Assembly (NCBI RefSeq): GCF_001642995.1
Contig: NZ_LOHS01000071.1
Span: 87,121-151,120 of the forward strand
Length of the DNA: 64,000 nucleotides
Source: Streptomyces jeddahensis
GTDB taxonomy: Bacteria; Actinomycetota; Actinomycetes; Streptomycetales; Streptomycetaceae
Direction: 5' to 3'
Shown: in pieces, positions 12,871 to 21,524 of the stretch
Layout of the letters: each line of letters begins with the position of its first letter
Numbering within the stretch: the first letter of the stretch is position 1
The notes under the pieces: model-generated
What the model saw: the letters and a program-made list of their open reading frames with translations, nothing else
Told to the model about the DNA's origin: nothing
Database searches by the model: none
Program-made: the position numbers and the translations under genes

Positions 12871-13985
12871 CCGGGAGGATCGTGCCGAGGCCGTTCGTGG
12901 TCGAGCGACTGCAGGCGAACGGGGGCGGGTCGCTCCGCCGTGCTCGTCACGCGCACTCTTCGGTCGTCGACGGCGGAGGTGAGGATGGATTCCAGGATGT
13001 CCAGCACGTGATAGGCGAGGGCGCCCCCGGCTCTCGGTTCCTCGCCGGGCGGTGTCAACGCCAGATCCGCGACTCCATACCCCCGCCCGGCGTCGCGGTA
13101 TCCCGCGGACACGGGAAGGGTTTCCCATGCGTCGCTATGGAGGCGGCGCAACTGCACCTCTCCGTCGAAGTGGTTCGGGTCTGGGACCGCGAGGCTGCCG
13201 GCTTCGCCGTGGATCTCGATGTTCGCCGACTTCGTGGCGACGGCGTCGAAGCTCATGAGGAGGGTGGACAGCACCCCGGACGCATGCGTGAGGATGCCGG
13301 TGACGTGGGTGTCGGTGCTGACCGGTATCACCTCGCCGCTGCGCGGGCCGGACGCGATGACCCTGGTGGGCCGGGTGCGGCTGGCGGTCCCGAGCACCGA
13401 GGTGACCGGGCCGAGCAGCGTGACCAGGGCGGACACGTAGTACGGGCCCATGTCCAGCAGGGGGCCTCCGCCGGGCCTGTAGTAGAAGTCCGGGTTCGGG
13501 TGCCACAGTTCGTGGCCGGGGACGACCATGGTGGCTGTCGCTGCGATGGGTGCGCCGATCAGTCCTGCGTCGATCGCTGCACGAGCGGTCTGGACGCCGG
13601 TCCCCAGGACCGTGTCGGGAGCGCAGCCGACGATGACCCCCGCCTTCGCCGCCGCTTGGAGAACGGCTCGCGCCTGGGCGGTGGTCGCGGCGAGCGGCTT
13701 CTCCCCGTAGACGCTCTTCCCGGCCGCGATCGCCTGAAGGGCTACCTCCGCGTGTGCGTCGGGGACGGTCAGATTGACCAGCAGTTCCACATCGGCGGCG
13801 GACAGCAGCTCTGTGACCGTGCACGCTCTCACGCCGGTGCGGCCCTCGGCGGCTGCCGCGGCGCGGTCTGGGTCGAGGTCGGCGACGGCGACCAGGTTGA
13901 CCGCCTCCAGCCTGTCGAAACTCGCAAGGTACTGGCCGCTGATGACACCGCAGCCGATCACGCCGATGTTCAGCGGCTTGCCCAC
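12825..13985 (-). CDS. Gfo/Idh/MocA family NAD(P)-dependent oxidoreductase with an abnormal C-terminal tail
   Basis: A 386-residue oxidoreductase. The Rossmann motif IGVIGCGVISGQYL opens the protein, AGKSVYGEKPLA is the family EKP motif, and PDFYYRPGGGPLLDMGPYYV marks the substrate domain. The GTG at 13985 follows AGAGGAC and overlaps the end of thuA by 16 bp. The last 30 or so residues after RPAPVRL are basic and low in complexity, unlike the family, and the DNA there passes into the GH74 remnant in another frame. The C-terminus was therefore probably altered by a deletion, though the catalytic part is intact. With ThuA it probably oxidises a sugar or sugar derivative; the substrate is unknown. 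Confidence 0.82.
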   Translation of the reverse strand: MGKPLNIGVIGCGVISGQYLASFDRLEAVNLVAVADLDPDRAAAAAEGRTGVRACTVTELLSAADVELLVNLTVPDAHAEVALQAIAAGKSVYGEKPLAATTAQARAVLQAAAKAGVIVGCAPDTVLGTGVQTARAAIDAGLIGAPIAATATMVVPGHELWHPNPDFYYRPGGGPLLDMGPYYVSALVTLLGPVTSVLGTASRTRPTRVIASGPRSGEVIPVSTDTHVTGILTHASGVLSTLLMSFDAVATKSANIEIHGEAGSLAVPDPNHFDGEVQLRRLHSDAWETLPVSAGYRDAGRGYGVADLALTPPGEEPRAGGALAYHVLDILESILTSAVDDRRVRVTSTAERPAPVRLQSLDHERPRHDPPGGTSGATRRSSAAVS

Positions 13986-14665
13986 AGCAGTCCTCTTTCG
14001 ATGATGGTTCGCACATTGGGGTCCTTCAGCACCGGCATGTGGTGACCGGGGGTGGTGACGAACACCCGGCCCTGTCCCCACTGCCTGGTCCAGATGGCCG
14101 GGGACACGACGGGCCGGTTCCACGGGTCCCAGTCCCGTACTTTCTGCGTGGTCGTGGCCAGCACATCGATGTAGTCGTCACAGAGCACCCAGTACTGCTC
14201 CGTGACGAGTTCGAAGTCGCCGATGCCGCGGGTGATGGGATGGTCAGCGGCCGCCGGCAGCATGTTGACGGTGTAGGGGACGTAGTTGTCGGACTGCTCG
14301 CCTGTGCGTTCCGTAGGATGCACCCCGGGATGGCAGGCGAACTGTCCGCCGATCAGGTGGAGGTAGTCGGAGCTGTTGCGGTAGGAGTCGGCTATGCCGC
14401 CGTGCCATCCGGCAAGGCCCGTGCCTGCCTCGACCGCGGCGCGCAGGCCCTGCAACTCCGCTTCCTCGATGGTCGACATGGTCATGCACTGCACGACCAG
14501 GTCTACGTGGGCCATGAAGGAGGCGTCCGCGTAGATCCGAGGAGACTCCTCGACGCGTACCTCGTACCCGTGGTTCTGCAGATGGGGAATGAACAACTCG
14601 GTTGCTTCGACGGGTTGATGGCCGTCCCAGCCGCCGCGCACGACAAGGGCTTGTCTGCGGTGCAT
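13970..14665 (-). CDS. thuA: ThuA-domain protein (trehalose utilisation family)
   Basis: A 231-residue class-I glutamine-amidotransferase-like ThuA protein. It shows QALVVRGGWDGHQP at the N-terminus, GTGLAGWHGGIADSYRN in the middle and RVFVTTPGHHMPVLKDP near the end. ThuA proteins accompany Gfo/Idh oxidoreductases in disaccharide catabolism (trehalose, maltitol, sucrose in rhizobia), with a poorly defined biochemical role. The ATG follows AAGGAG. The 3' end overlaps the Gfo/Idh gene, so the pair forms one transcript. A broken second thuA start lies at 15084-15136. Confidence 0.85.
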   Translation of the reverse strand: MHRRQALVVRGGWDGHQPVEATELFIPHLQNHGYEVRVEESPRIYADASFMAHVDLVVQCMTMSTIEEAELQGLRAAVEAGTGLAGWHGGIADSYRNSSDYLHLIGGQFACHPGVHPTERTGEQSDNYVPYTVNMLPAAADHPITRGIGDFELVTEQYWVLCDDYIDVLATTTQKVRDWDPWNRPVVSPAIWTRQWGQGRVFVTTPGHHMPVLKDPNVRTIIERGLLWASR

Positions 14666-14829
14666 TGGCGAACGTTCTCCTTCGGTGGAATCGTGCGGGC
14701 GCCGCTCAACAGTCGGCGAGGGCGCGGAAGCGAAACCTCTGCCTGAGGAGGAGCGGACGCGAAGCTAGCATCTCCATGCCTACCCGGCCGAGGGGTCCGT
14801 CCTCCCCCGGCTGACGACCGATATGGCGG

Positions 14830-15066
14830 TCAGTGCGAGGCGTCGTACGCCTCCTGATAAAGCTTCAGGAACTGCTTCAGGCCGAGCTTGTCCAGGTCGG
14901 CCTTGTAGGTGTCCCAGTCCGCGTCGAGGGACTTCCTGCCGGTGATGAACTGCACGTTGCTCTGCTGGACGAAGGTGCCGATGTTGATCTGAAGGGTGGC
15001 GAGTTCCTGCGCCTTGGCGGGGTCGATCCAGGTCTCCTCGAACGGGAAGAGCAGGTCCTTGGGTGC
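14830..15066 (-). pseudogene. C-terminal remnant of a sugar ABC transporter substrate-binding protein
   Basis: About 78 codons (APKDLLFPFEETWIDPAKAQ, then the C-terminal KSLDADWDTYKADLDKLGLKQ-type helix ending EAYDASH) match the end of family-1 extracellular solute-binding proteins from actinobacterial oligosaccharide importers. Such proteins are 430-560 residues long, so over 80% is gone. Upstream it joins a frameshifted thuA start. There is no signal peptide, lipobox or permease gene. It is a deletion relic of an ABC importer that once served this sugar locus. Confidence 0.65.
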
Positions 15067-15083
15067 GGTGGCGGCCACGGGGA

Positions 15084-15136
15084 CGTGCCGTCCCAGCCCG
15101 CGCGGACGACCAGGGCTCACGCTTGGCGGATGTCAC
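15084..15136 (-). pseudogene. 5' remnant of a second thuA, frameshifted
   Basis: The GTG at 15136 overlaps the beta-galactosidase stop (GTGA) and begins V-T-S-A-K-R-E. In the adjacent frame the next codons read ALVVRAGWDGT, matching the ThuA start QALVVRGGWDGH at 14665. Loss of one G in a GAGGCC context would explain the shift. Beyond GWDGT the sequence turns into the binding-protein remnant. The original operon was therefore probably beta-galactosidase then thuA, cut by a deletion. Confidence 0.45.
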
Positions 15137-17307
15137 CGGAACTCCCCAGGGGAGGTGGAGGATGCGGGGGAGGGGAGGGACGCGGGCTCGGTGGCGAGGA
15201 CGCGGACGTCCCAGGCGCCGAGCCGCACGGGCGTGCCGGCCGGGACGGCGCCGCCGTCCAGGGCGTCGGTCAGGTCCACGTCCTCGGGTGCCTGGGCGAT
15301 GGCGGGCTCCCAGCTCCAGTTGTGGACTACGTGGACGCGCCGCCCGTCCTCGGCGGTGCCGGTCGCGACGGTGACGGAGTCCGGCAGGTCCCGCCAGCCG
15401 GCGCACGGGGCTGGTGCGAGCCACGCGGCGAGCGCGCGGGCGAGCTCGCGCCCGGGAACGGTCCCGACACAGGTGACGCGTCCCGCGCCGTGACGGCGGG
15501 TGGTGACGGCGGGCCACCGCCCGAAGTGCGGGTGCTCGTACGTGGCGAGGACGTCGGCGTCGTCCACGGCGAGCCCCTCGACCCACCGAGTCGCCACGGC
15601 GCCGGCGCCCAGCGTGAGAGGGCTTCCCGGGGTGGAGCGCAGCGGCAGGTCGGCGTGGAGGTTGCTGAACTCGTCGTAGCGCACGCCCGCGGCCTTCACC
15701 AGGCGGGCCGGTGTCACCTCGTGGCGAGCCCGCGCCTCGTGGTCGCCGTAACCGGTGCGGGGTCCGAGGACGAGGTGGCCGCCCGCCTCCGCGTAGGCGG
15801 CGAGCCAGTCGAGCATGCCGTCGTCCGCCACGTACAGTCCGGGAGCGATGAGGACGGGGTGCCGCTCGGCCGCCGCCTCGGGGGCGATTCCCGGGCGTTC
15901 GCCGCTGGGGTCGTGCAGCTGGCGGGCGTGCAGGATCCGCACCTGTCGTCCCGCCTCGAACGCTCCTCGGTAGAACGGGTCGAAGATTCCCTCGTACGCG
16001 CCCGCGTCCGGGCCGCCGTCAGGGGCCGAGAGCGGCGGGTGTTTGCGCATCAGCCACTTGCTGGGCGCGGAGTACACCATGGCGATGTCGGTGTCCGGGG
16101 TTAGTCCGGCGACGAGATCGCCCGCGCGCTCGAACTCGCCGCCCAGGCGGCTGAGTTCGGTGTAGACGCGGCCCGGTCGTCCGCTGTGCGGCAGGACGCC
16201 GCCCCAGTACGTCTCGGTGCCGAAGTGCAGGGTATGCCAGTGCCAGTACTCGATCATGCGGGCGCCGCGTGCGACCAGTGCCCACGCGGCCTGCCGCCAC
16301 TGGCCGTCGAAGGCGGGCCGGTTGTCGGAGGGGCCGCCGATGGCCTGGGCGTTGGTCTCCGTGATCAGGAACGGCTCCTGGCGCGAGCTGTAGATCCGGT
16401 CGGCGCTCAGGTGCAGCGCCCATGCCCCGTACGCCGTCCACTGCTGGGGCAGCTTCTCGCGCGGCGGCTCGGGCATCGTGAGACTGTCCTGCATGTCGTA
16501 ATACGGGTTGCCCGCGGTTACGTCCAGCGCGTCGGTGAGTTCGTCGTCCTCCAGGCCGGGGTAGCCGTAGGCGAGGCAGGTGGTGACGAACTGCTCCGGG
16601 CGTGCGTACTCGCGCACGATGCCTGCCTGCCAGGCGATGAACTCGGTGGTCCGGCGCGCCTGGAAAGCCTGCCAGGCCAGGTCGTACTGGGGCTGGGCGT
16701 TGCCCTCCGGCTTCCACAGGTCGGCCCATGTGGTCAGCCGGTGCGACCAGTACACCAGCCCCCACTCGCGGTTGAGGGTCTCCACATCGCCGTAGCGCTG
16801 CCGCAGGTCGTCAACGAACCGCTGGAAGACGCCGTGGTTGTGCGGCAGCCGCGGGCCGGGCTCGTTGTCGACCTGGAAGCCGATGACCGCGGGGTGGGAG
16901 GCGTACCGGGCCACGATCGCGCGGATCACCCGCTCCGCGTGGAAGAGGAACGCCGGGTGGGTGATGTCGACCTCCTGGCGGCCGCCCCATGCGGCGGGGT
17001 GGCCGGCGGCGTCCTCGGCGGCGATCTCCGGGTACTGCCGGGCCAGCCACGGCGGCACCGCGTAGGTCGGGGTCCCCAGGACGACGGATATGCCGCGTTC
17101 GTGGGCGCCGTCGAGAACCGGCCGCAGCCAGTCCAGCTCGAAGCGCCCGTTCTCCGGTTCCCATGTGGACCAGACCGACTCGCCGACCCTGATGACGCTG
17201 AACTTCGCCTTCGCCATCAGATCGAGGTCGGTCTTCAGTCGCTCGTAGGGCTGGTACTCGTGGTAGTAGGCGGCGCCGAACAGGACGCGCGGGGGCAGAG
17301 ATGTCAT
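15133..17307 (-). CDS. GH42 beta-galactosidase
   Basis: A 724-residue family GH42 glycosidase. The N-terminus FGAAYYHEYQPYERLKTDLD begins the TIM barrel. The acid/base glutamate is in VIGFQVDNEPG (about residue 150) and the nucleophile in FLITETNAQAIGG (about residue 315). A trimerisation domain and a beta-sandwich C-terminal domain follow. There is no signal peptide, so it acts inside the cell on beta-galactosides or arabinogalacto-oligosaccharides. The length is slightly above the usual 650-690. A truncated GntR-type reading frame lies upstream, and thuA and binding-protein relics lie downstream, suggesting it was once the head of a complete sugar-uptake operon. Confidence 0.9.
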   Translation of the reverse strand: MTSLPPRVLFGAAYYHEYQPYERLKTDLDLMAKAKFSVIRVGESVWSTWEPENGRFELDWLRPVLDGAHERGISVVLGTPTYAVPPWLARQYPEIAAEDAAGHPAAWGGRQEVDITHPAFLFHAERVIRAIVARYASHPAVIGFQVDNEPGPRLPHNHGVFQRFVDDLRQRYGDVETLNREWGLVYWSHRLTTWADLWKPEGNAQPQYDLAWQAFQARRTTEFIAWQAGIVREYARPEQFVTTCLAYGYPGLEDDELTDALDVTAGNPYYDMQDSLTMPEPPREKLPQQWTAYGAWALHLSADRIYSSRQEPFLITETNAQAIGGPSDNRPAFDGQWRQAAWALVARGARMIEYWHWHTLHFGTETYWGGVLPHSGRPGRVYTELSRLGGEFERAGDLVAGLTPDTDIAMVYSAPSKWLMRKHPPLSAPDGGPDAGAYEGIFDPFYRGAFEAGRQVRILHARQLHDPSGERPGIAPEAAAERHPVLIAPGLYVADDGMLDWLAAYAEAGGHLVLGPRTGYGDHEARARHEVTPARLVKAAGVRYDEFSNLHADLPLRSTPGSPLTLGAGAVATRWVEGLAVDDADVLATYEHPHFGRWPAVTTRRHGAGRVTCVGTVPGRELARALAAWLAPAPCAGWRDLPDSVTVATGTAEDGRRVHVVHNWSWEPAIAQAPEDVDLTDALDGGAVPAGTPVRLGAWDVRVLATEPASLPSPASSTSPGEFR

Positions 17308-17388
17308 GCGGGAGACCTCGCGGAGCAGTGGGCGAGAAGGAACGGAGGAGTGGGGGTCCCGGCGTCCGGGACATGAGGGGGCGGACGG

Positions 17389-17568
17389 TCAGGCGGGGTC
17401 CGGCTGGGTGAGCAGCCCGGCACCGTCGATGCTCGGGGTGGCGGCCTCGGCGGTGCGCAGGTGCTCCCACGCCAGTTCCGGCCCCGGCGGCAGCTTCGAG
17501 CCCGGCGGCAGAGCACCGGTGCGGATCAGATCACGGATCTGCCCGATGGCCTTGTCGGTCAGCGACAC
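17389..17568 (-). pseudogene. Truncated GntR-family regulator (N-terminal HTH start only)
   Basis: GTG at 17568 opens a 59-residue frame reading SLTDKAIGQIRDLIRTGALP followed by PGSKLPPGPELA. This is the beginning of a GntR winged helix (usual pattern: ...IRxGxLxPGxKLPxEPELAxxLGxSR). After ELA the family pattern is lost and the frame closes, so the recognition helix and effector domain are missing. It may be the former local regulator of the beta-galactosidase gene. Confidence 0.55.
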
Positions 17569-17887
17569 TCCGGCCTGCCTTCCCCTCCGCGGTGCATCTG
17601 ACCCCGCACTCCATTGATGGGATGTATATATAGGCGCCAAGAGTCGTCGCCGTCCAGACCTTGCGCCGAGGAAGGTCAACTGCCTCTGGAAATCGCCGAG
17701 GTGTGCGTGGGTGCCGTCGCTTGGGGAAGCGTCTAAGCATCCCACCAATTCTTGAACGTGCTCCGTGCGGCGTGCGACGTGCGGAGCAGGTCATCGGCCC
17801 CGGATCGGCCTTGGTCCCGCGCCCAGTCCGGCCGCGGTCAGCTCGGCGGCGGTGTAGTCGCCACATCTTGAGGCGAGACACGACAGC
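17569..17887. other. 319-bp intergenic stretch between menC and the truncated GntR frame
   Basis: Open frames here are short and lack family patterns. A short AT-rich run (TATATATA at about 17626) lies near 17630 and could belong to a promoter reading leftwards toward the truncated regulator and beta-galactosidase. I see no convincing terminator for menC, which ends at 17888. Confidence 0.4.
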
Positions 17888-18889
17888 TCAACCGCTGTGA
17901 ATCAGCGGCGCCCCCAGTTCATCCGCCACTCGGGCCAGGCGGTCGTGCCACCAAGCCGCCCGCCCTGGGTCCGCGAGCCGGAATTCATCGAGCAACGCCG
18001 GATCGGGCGCAGGCGGTGTGCGCGGCACTGGAAGGCAGCCGTCCACGGGCCGGAACGCGTGCCCCGCGGACACGGTGTCGCCGTCGAGCAGGCCCACCGT
18101 CCCGAGCCCGCAGGCGAATTCGAGTTCCGGCAGGGCTCCGGCGAGCGCGAGCTGGGCGGCGAGGCCGACGCTGGTCTCCAGCGCGGATGACACGACACAG
18201 GGCAGTCCGGCGGCCTCGGCGACCCGCAGGGCGCGGTGCACGCCGCCGAGCGGGGTGCACTTGATCACCGCGATGTCGGCGGCACCGGCGACGGCCACCT
18301 TCAGCGGGTCGTCGGCGCGACGGATGGACTCATCGGCGGCGATCCGCACCTCGACCCTGCGGCGTACGGTGGCCAGCTCATCGACAGTACGGCAAGGCTG
18401 CTCGACGTACTCGAGTCCGCCGGCGGCGCGGTCGATCCGTCTGATGCGGGTGACGGCAGTGTCGACGTCCCAGCGGCCGTTGGCGTCGACGCGGATGTTC
18501 CCGCCCGGTCCGAGGGCCGAGCGGACGGCTTCCACCCGGGCGAGGTCCTCGGCCAGTGAGTCCGGGTGGTCGGCCACTTTGACCTTCGCGGTACGGCATC
18601 CGGAGTGCGCGACGATCTCGAAGGCACGCTCCGGGGCAACCGCCGGTACCGTGGCGTTGACCGGGATACGGTCCCGGACCGGTGCGGGCCAGCCGACAGT
18701 GGTCTGCTCGACGGCGGTGTTCAGCCACGATGCCGCTTCGTGATCGTCGTACTCCGTGAAGGGACAGAATTCGCCCCATCCGAGAGGGCCGTGCACAAGC
18801 ATGCCTTCGCGGACAGTGATGCCTCGGAACGGGGTGCGCATCGGAATGGCGTAGACGTGTAGGGCGGCGATGCGGGTGGCGTCGTTCAT
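17888..18889 (-). CDS. menC: o-Succinylbenzoate synthase
   Basis: A 333-residue enolase-superfamily enzyme of the MenC group. It shows the K-x-K base (CRTAKVKVAD), the metal ligands in NIRVDANGRWDVDTA, YVEQPC and RIAADES, and IKCTPLGG before the C-terminal VVSSALETSVGLAAQLALAG. It dehydrates SHCHC to o-succinylbenzoate. Start ATG 18889 gives the usual MenC N-terminus; the open frame upstream adds an unrelated His-rich stretch. It lies opposite menD on the other strand with a 735-bp space between them. Confidence 0.9.
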   Translation of the reverse strand: MNDATRIAALHVYAIPMRTPFRGITVREGMLVHGPLGWGEFCPFTEYDDHEAASWLNTAVEQTTVGWPAPVRDRIPVNATVPAVAPERAFEIVAHSGCRTAKVKVADHPDSLAEDLARVEAVRSALGPGGNIRVDANGRWDVDTAVTRIRRIDRAAGGLEYVEQPCRTVDELATVRRRVEVRIAADESIRRADDPLKVAVAGAADIAVIKCTPLGGVHRALRVAEAAGLPCVVSSALETSVGLAAQLALAGALPELEFACGLGTVGLLDGDTVSAGHAFRPVDGCLPVPRTPPAPDPALLDEFRLADPGRAAWWHDRLARVADELGAPLIHSG

Positions 18890-19624
18890 CGGGTTGTGGT
18901 GGCCTCTTCTCGGCGCGTGGCGGGGATGTTTCTTCTGGTGGTGCGGCCAGTAGATGTTCGATATCAGGCTCTCGTCGAGCTCGGCGCCCAAAGCTCCCAG
19001 AACCCTGGTCATCGGGTGAAGGTGAAAGGCGCGAGCATCGACAGAGACATACGGGTGTGGGGCCTGTACAGCGGGCCCCACACCCATTAAGCCTTCAATT
19101 CCGGGGCCCGAGTTGTGGCGTTGAACTGCGGCGTGGAATAGTGGGCTCATTCAATTCAACAGGGCGGCAGCGGGAAAGTTCGACATTCGCCTTGATGGGC
19201 GAACGCGGCGCATTGTTCATTCCCCGGTCGGCGGCCGGGGAATGAACAATGCGTGGAGGACGCGTTCTTCGGTTGCTGGGCCGGAGCCGACACCGACTTC
19301 GTCGGTGCGCGCATGCTGCTGCACGGGACCCGGGGCAGAACTGGCTGGCCGCCAGGACCGCTGCTGTGGTCGGCAATCAGACGGCCTTCCGTGCAGGCCT
19401 GGCTCGAACCCGGGGCCTACCGGGCCGTCCCCTCTGCCAGGCAGCTCGGCAGTCAGGCACCTCGGCACAGGCACCTCGGTGGCAAGTCCAACGCCCGCCG
19501 CTGCCGCCCGGCGTGTACGTCACCATTCCGTCCTCCGACGTCGTCGGCCATGGGCCTCGGGCCCGTTTCGACGACCACGGCGCGCAGGCAGCGAGCACGG
19601 AGATCGGCCAGTGTCTGGAGACCA
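18890..19624. other. 735-bp divergent intergenic region between menC and menD
   Basis: This region should hold the promoters of menC (leftward) and menD-menB-menE-menF (rightward). Several overlapping open frames cross it, but none has a ribosome site, family pattern or consistent codon bias. Its main visible structure is a large inverted repeat at 19209-19253. Around 19090-19160 the sequence is lower in GC, as expected for a promoter. Confidence 0.45.
19209..19253. repeat. Perfect 19-bp inverted repeat with 7-nt loop
   Basis: CGCATTGTTCATTCCCCGG (19209-19227) is the exact reverse complement of 19235-19253, separated by TCGGCGG. The arms are rich in AT compared with their surroundings. It lies about 370 bp ahead of menD, far from any gene end, so it is not an obvious terminator. 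It could be a bidirectional transcription barrier, a regulatory hairpin in the menD leader, or a relic of a small mobile repeat. Confidence 0.85.
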
Positions 19625-21502
19625 ATGAACTCGCAGTCGCAGGTGAACTCGCAGTCCACAGCGCAGCTGAAGTCGCAGTCGAACCCTCAGTCGGCTCAGC
19701 AGCCCCTTCCGTCGGCCTCTCATCCTGAACCGCATCCCGCCGCGCCGGGATCGGCGCCGTCCGTGATCTCGGCGATCGTCGTCGACGAGCTCGTCCGGGG
19801 CGGGGTCGAGACGTTCGTCTACTGCCCCGGTTCGAGGAACGGCCCCCTCGGATTCGAACTCACCCGGCTGGCCGACGCGGGGGACATCAGCCTCCACGTG
19901 CGGCTGGACGAGCGGTCCGCAGCCTTTCTCGCCCTCGGCATGACGAAGGCGACGGGTGTTCCGGCCGCGGTCGTGACCACCTCCGGTACGGCGGTGGCGA
20001 ACTTGCTGCCCGCCGTGACGGAGGCCAACTACTCCCGGATCCCCATCGTTCTCCTGACGGCGAACCGCCCGCTCGCCGTCCTCGGCACGGGGGCCTCGCA
20101 GACCGTCGAGCAGACCCAGCTGCTCACCTCGCAGGTGCGTCATGTCCAGCACGTAGAGGTCGGGGCGGAGCTGACTCCGGACACGAACGGCGCCGTACGT
20201 TCGCAGATCTGCCACGCCCTGGGCATCGGGGCCGGACGGCTCCAGGGGCGGCCCGGCCCCGTGCAGATCGATGTGCCGCTGCCGTCCGGACTCCCGCCCG
20301 AGCAGCGCAACGTGCCCTTCCCTGCCGGTCGTACGGAAGGGCGGCCATGGATCCGGACCACGTCCCGGAGCCACGTGCCCCAGACACCGTACGAGGTCGA
20401 TCTCCGGCGCCCGACGGTCGTCGTCGCGGGCGACGGGGCGGACCTCACGGCCGTACCCGACACCATCGCGTGCGTCGCCGAACCGACCGCCGACACCGGC
20501 GGGCGTACGTCCCTGCACCCCTGGGTGCTGGACCACATACGGCCGGAACAGGTCGTGGTCTGCGGCCGTCCGACGCTGCACCGGAATGTGGGGCGGTTGC
20601 TGGCCCGCTCCGACGTCACCGCCGTCGTCGTCGGTGACGGCGACGACTGGATCTATGCCGCTCCGCACATCGACGTGCTGACTGCGCACCTGGAGTTCAC
20701 CGGTGAAGTGACCGCGTCGTGGGCGGAGGAGCTCGCGCGGGTCGACCGGGCCCTGCGGCGTGCGTGGTCGGACGTCCTGGGCGACGGCGGCCGGCCGCGC
20801 ACCGGTCTGGACGTCGCGAGAGCGGTGCTCGACGCACTCGAACCCGGTGATCTGCTCTGGCTCGGGGCCTCGAATCCGGTCAGGGACGTGTCGTTGACGG
20901 GGTCCGTGCCCTCCGGGGTCCAGGTGCTGTCGAACCGCGGTGTCGCCGGCATCGACGGCAATGTCAGCGGGGCCGTGGGGGCCGCACTGGCCGTACCCGA
21001 ACGCACTGTCGTCGCGCTGGTCGGCGATCTCACCTTCGCCTACGACGCGTCCGGTCTGCAGGCCGGCGTTCTGGAGCGGGTGCCGGACAACCTGATCGTC
21101 GTCGTCTCGAACGACGCGGGCGGCGGCATATTCGAGGTACTGGAGCAGGGGCATCCCACATACAAGACGGACCCCTACGCCGACACCTTCGAGCGGATCT
21201 ACGGCACTCCGCAGAACGTCGACTTCGAAGCCTTGTGTCACTCCTACTCGGTCTCCCACCGCACCGTGGACACCGACGAACTCGGCACCGCCCTGTCGGC
21301 GGCTCGTCACGCGAACAGGCCGTGCGTCCTCGAGGTCCCCGTCTCCCGCACGACGTTGCGCGACGTCCACGCGGCGGCACGGCAGGGTGTCGACGCCGTG
21401 CTCGCCCCCACGTTCTCCCCGGCCGGGCGGCTCATCACGGCGGACGCTGCCGGTGCGCCCGTCCTCGTCGGTCAGTCAACGAGCCAGGCCATGAGGCCAT
21501 GA
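19625..21502 (+). CDS. menD: SEPHCHC synthase
   Basis: A 625-residue thiamine-diphosphate enzyme. The PYR domain shows YCPGSRNGPLGFEL, LDERSAAFLALGMTKATG and VVTTSGTAVANLLPAV. The C-terminal ThDP-binding region includes LSNRGVAGIDGNVSGAVGAA, VGDLTFAYDASGL and VVVSNDAGGGIFEVLEQ. It adds 2-oxoglutarate to isochorismate. ATG 19625 is chosen because GGAG precedes it; the first 30 residues are a Ser/Gln/Asn-rich repeat-like leader (NSQSQVNSQST) absent from most MenD. It heads the plus-strand men operon; menB starts 23 bp after its stop. Confidence 0.93.
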   Translation: MNSQSQVNSQSTAQLKSQSNPQSAQQPLPSASHPEPHPAAPGSAPSVISAIVVDELVRGGVETFVYCPGSRNGPLGFELTRLADAGDISLHVRLDERSAAFLALGMTKATGVPAAVVTTSGTAVANLLPAVTEANYSRIPIVLLTANRPLAVLGTGASQTVEQTQLLTSQVRHVQHVEVGAELTPDTNGAVRSQICHALGIGAGRLQGRPGPVQIDVPLPSGLPPEQRNVPFPAGRTEGRPWIRTTSRSHVPQTPYEVDLRRPTVVVAGDGADLTAVPDTIACVAEPTADTGGRTSLHPWVLDHIRPEQVVVCGRPTLHRNVGRLLARSDVTAVVVGDGDDWIYAAPHIDVLTAHLEFTGEVTASWAEELARVDRALRRAWSDVLGDGGRPRTGLDVARAVLDALEPGDLLWLGASNPVRDVSLTGSVPSGVQVLSNRGVAGIDGNVSGAVGAALAVPERTVVALVGDLTFAYDASGLQAGVLERVPDNLIVVVSNDAGGGIFEVLEQGHPTYKTDPYADTFERIYGTPQNVDFEALCHSYSVSHRTVDTDELGTALSAARHANRPCVLEVPVSRTTLRDVHAAARQGVDAVLAPTFSPAGRLITADAAGAPVLVGQSTSQAMRP

Positions 21503-21524
21503 GTCAGTCAACGGGAGTACGGAC

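Noticed and set aside
19253..19624. Upstream extension of the menD frame
   Set aside because: It starts inside the inverted repeat, gives a low-complexity peptide and lacks a ribosome site; ATG 19625 has one.
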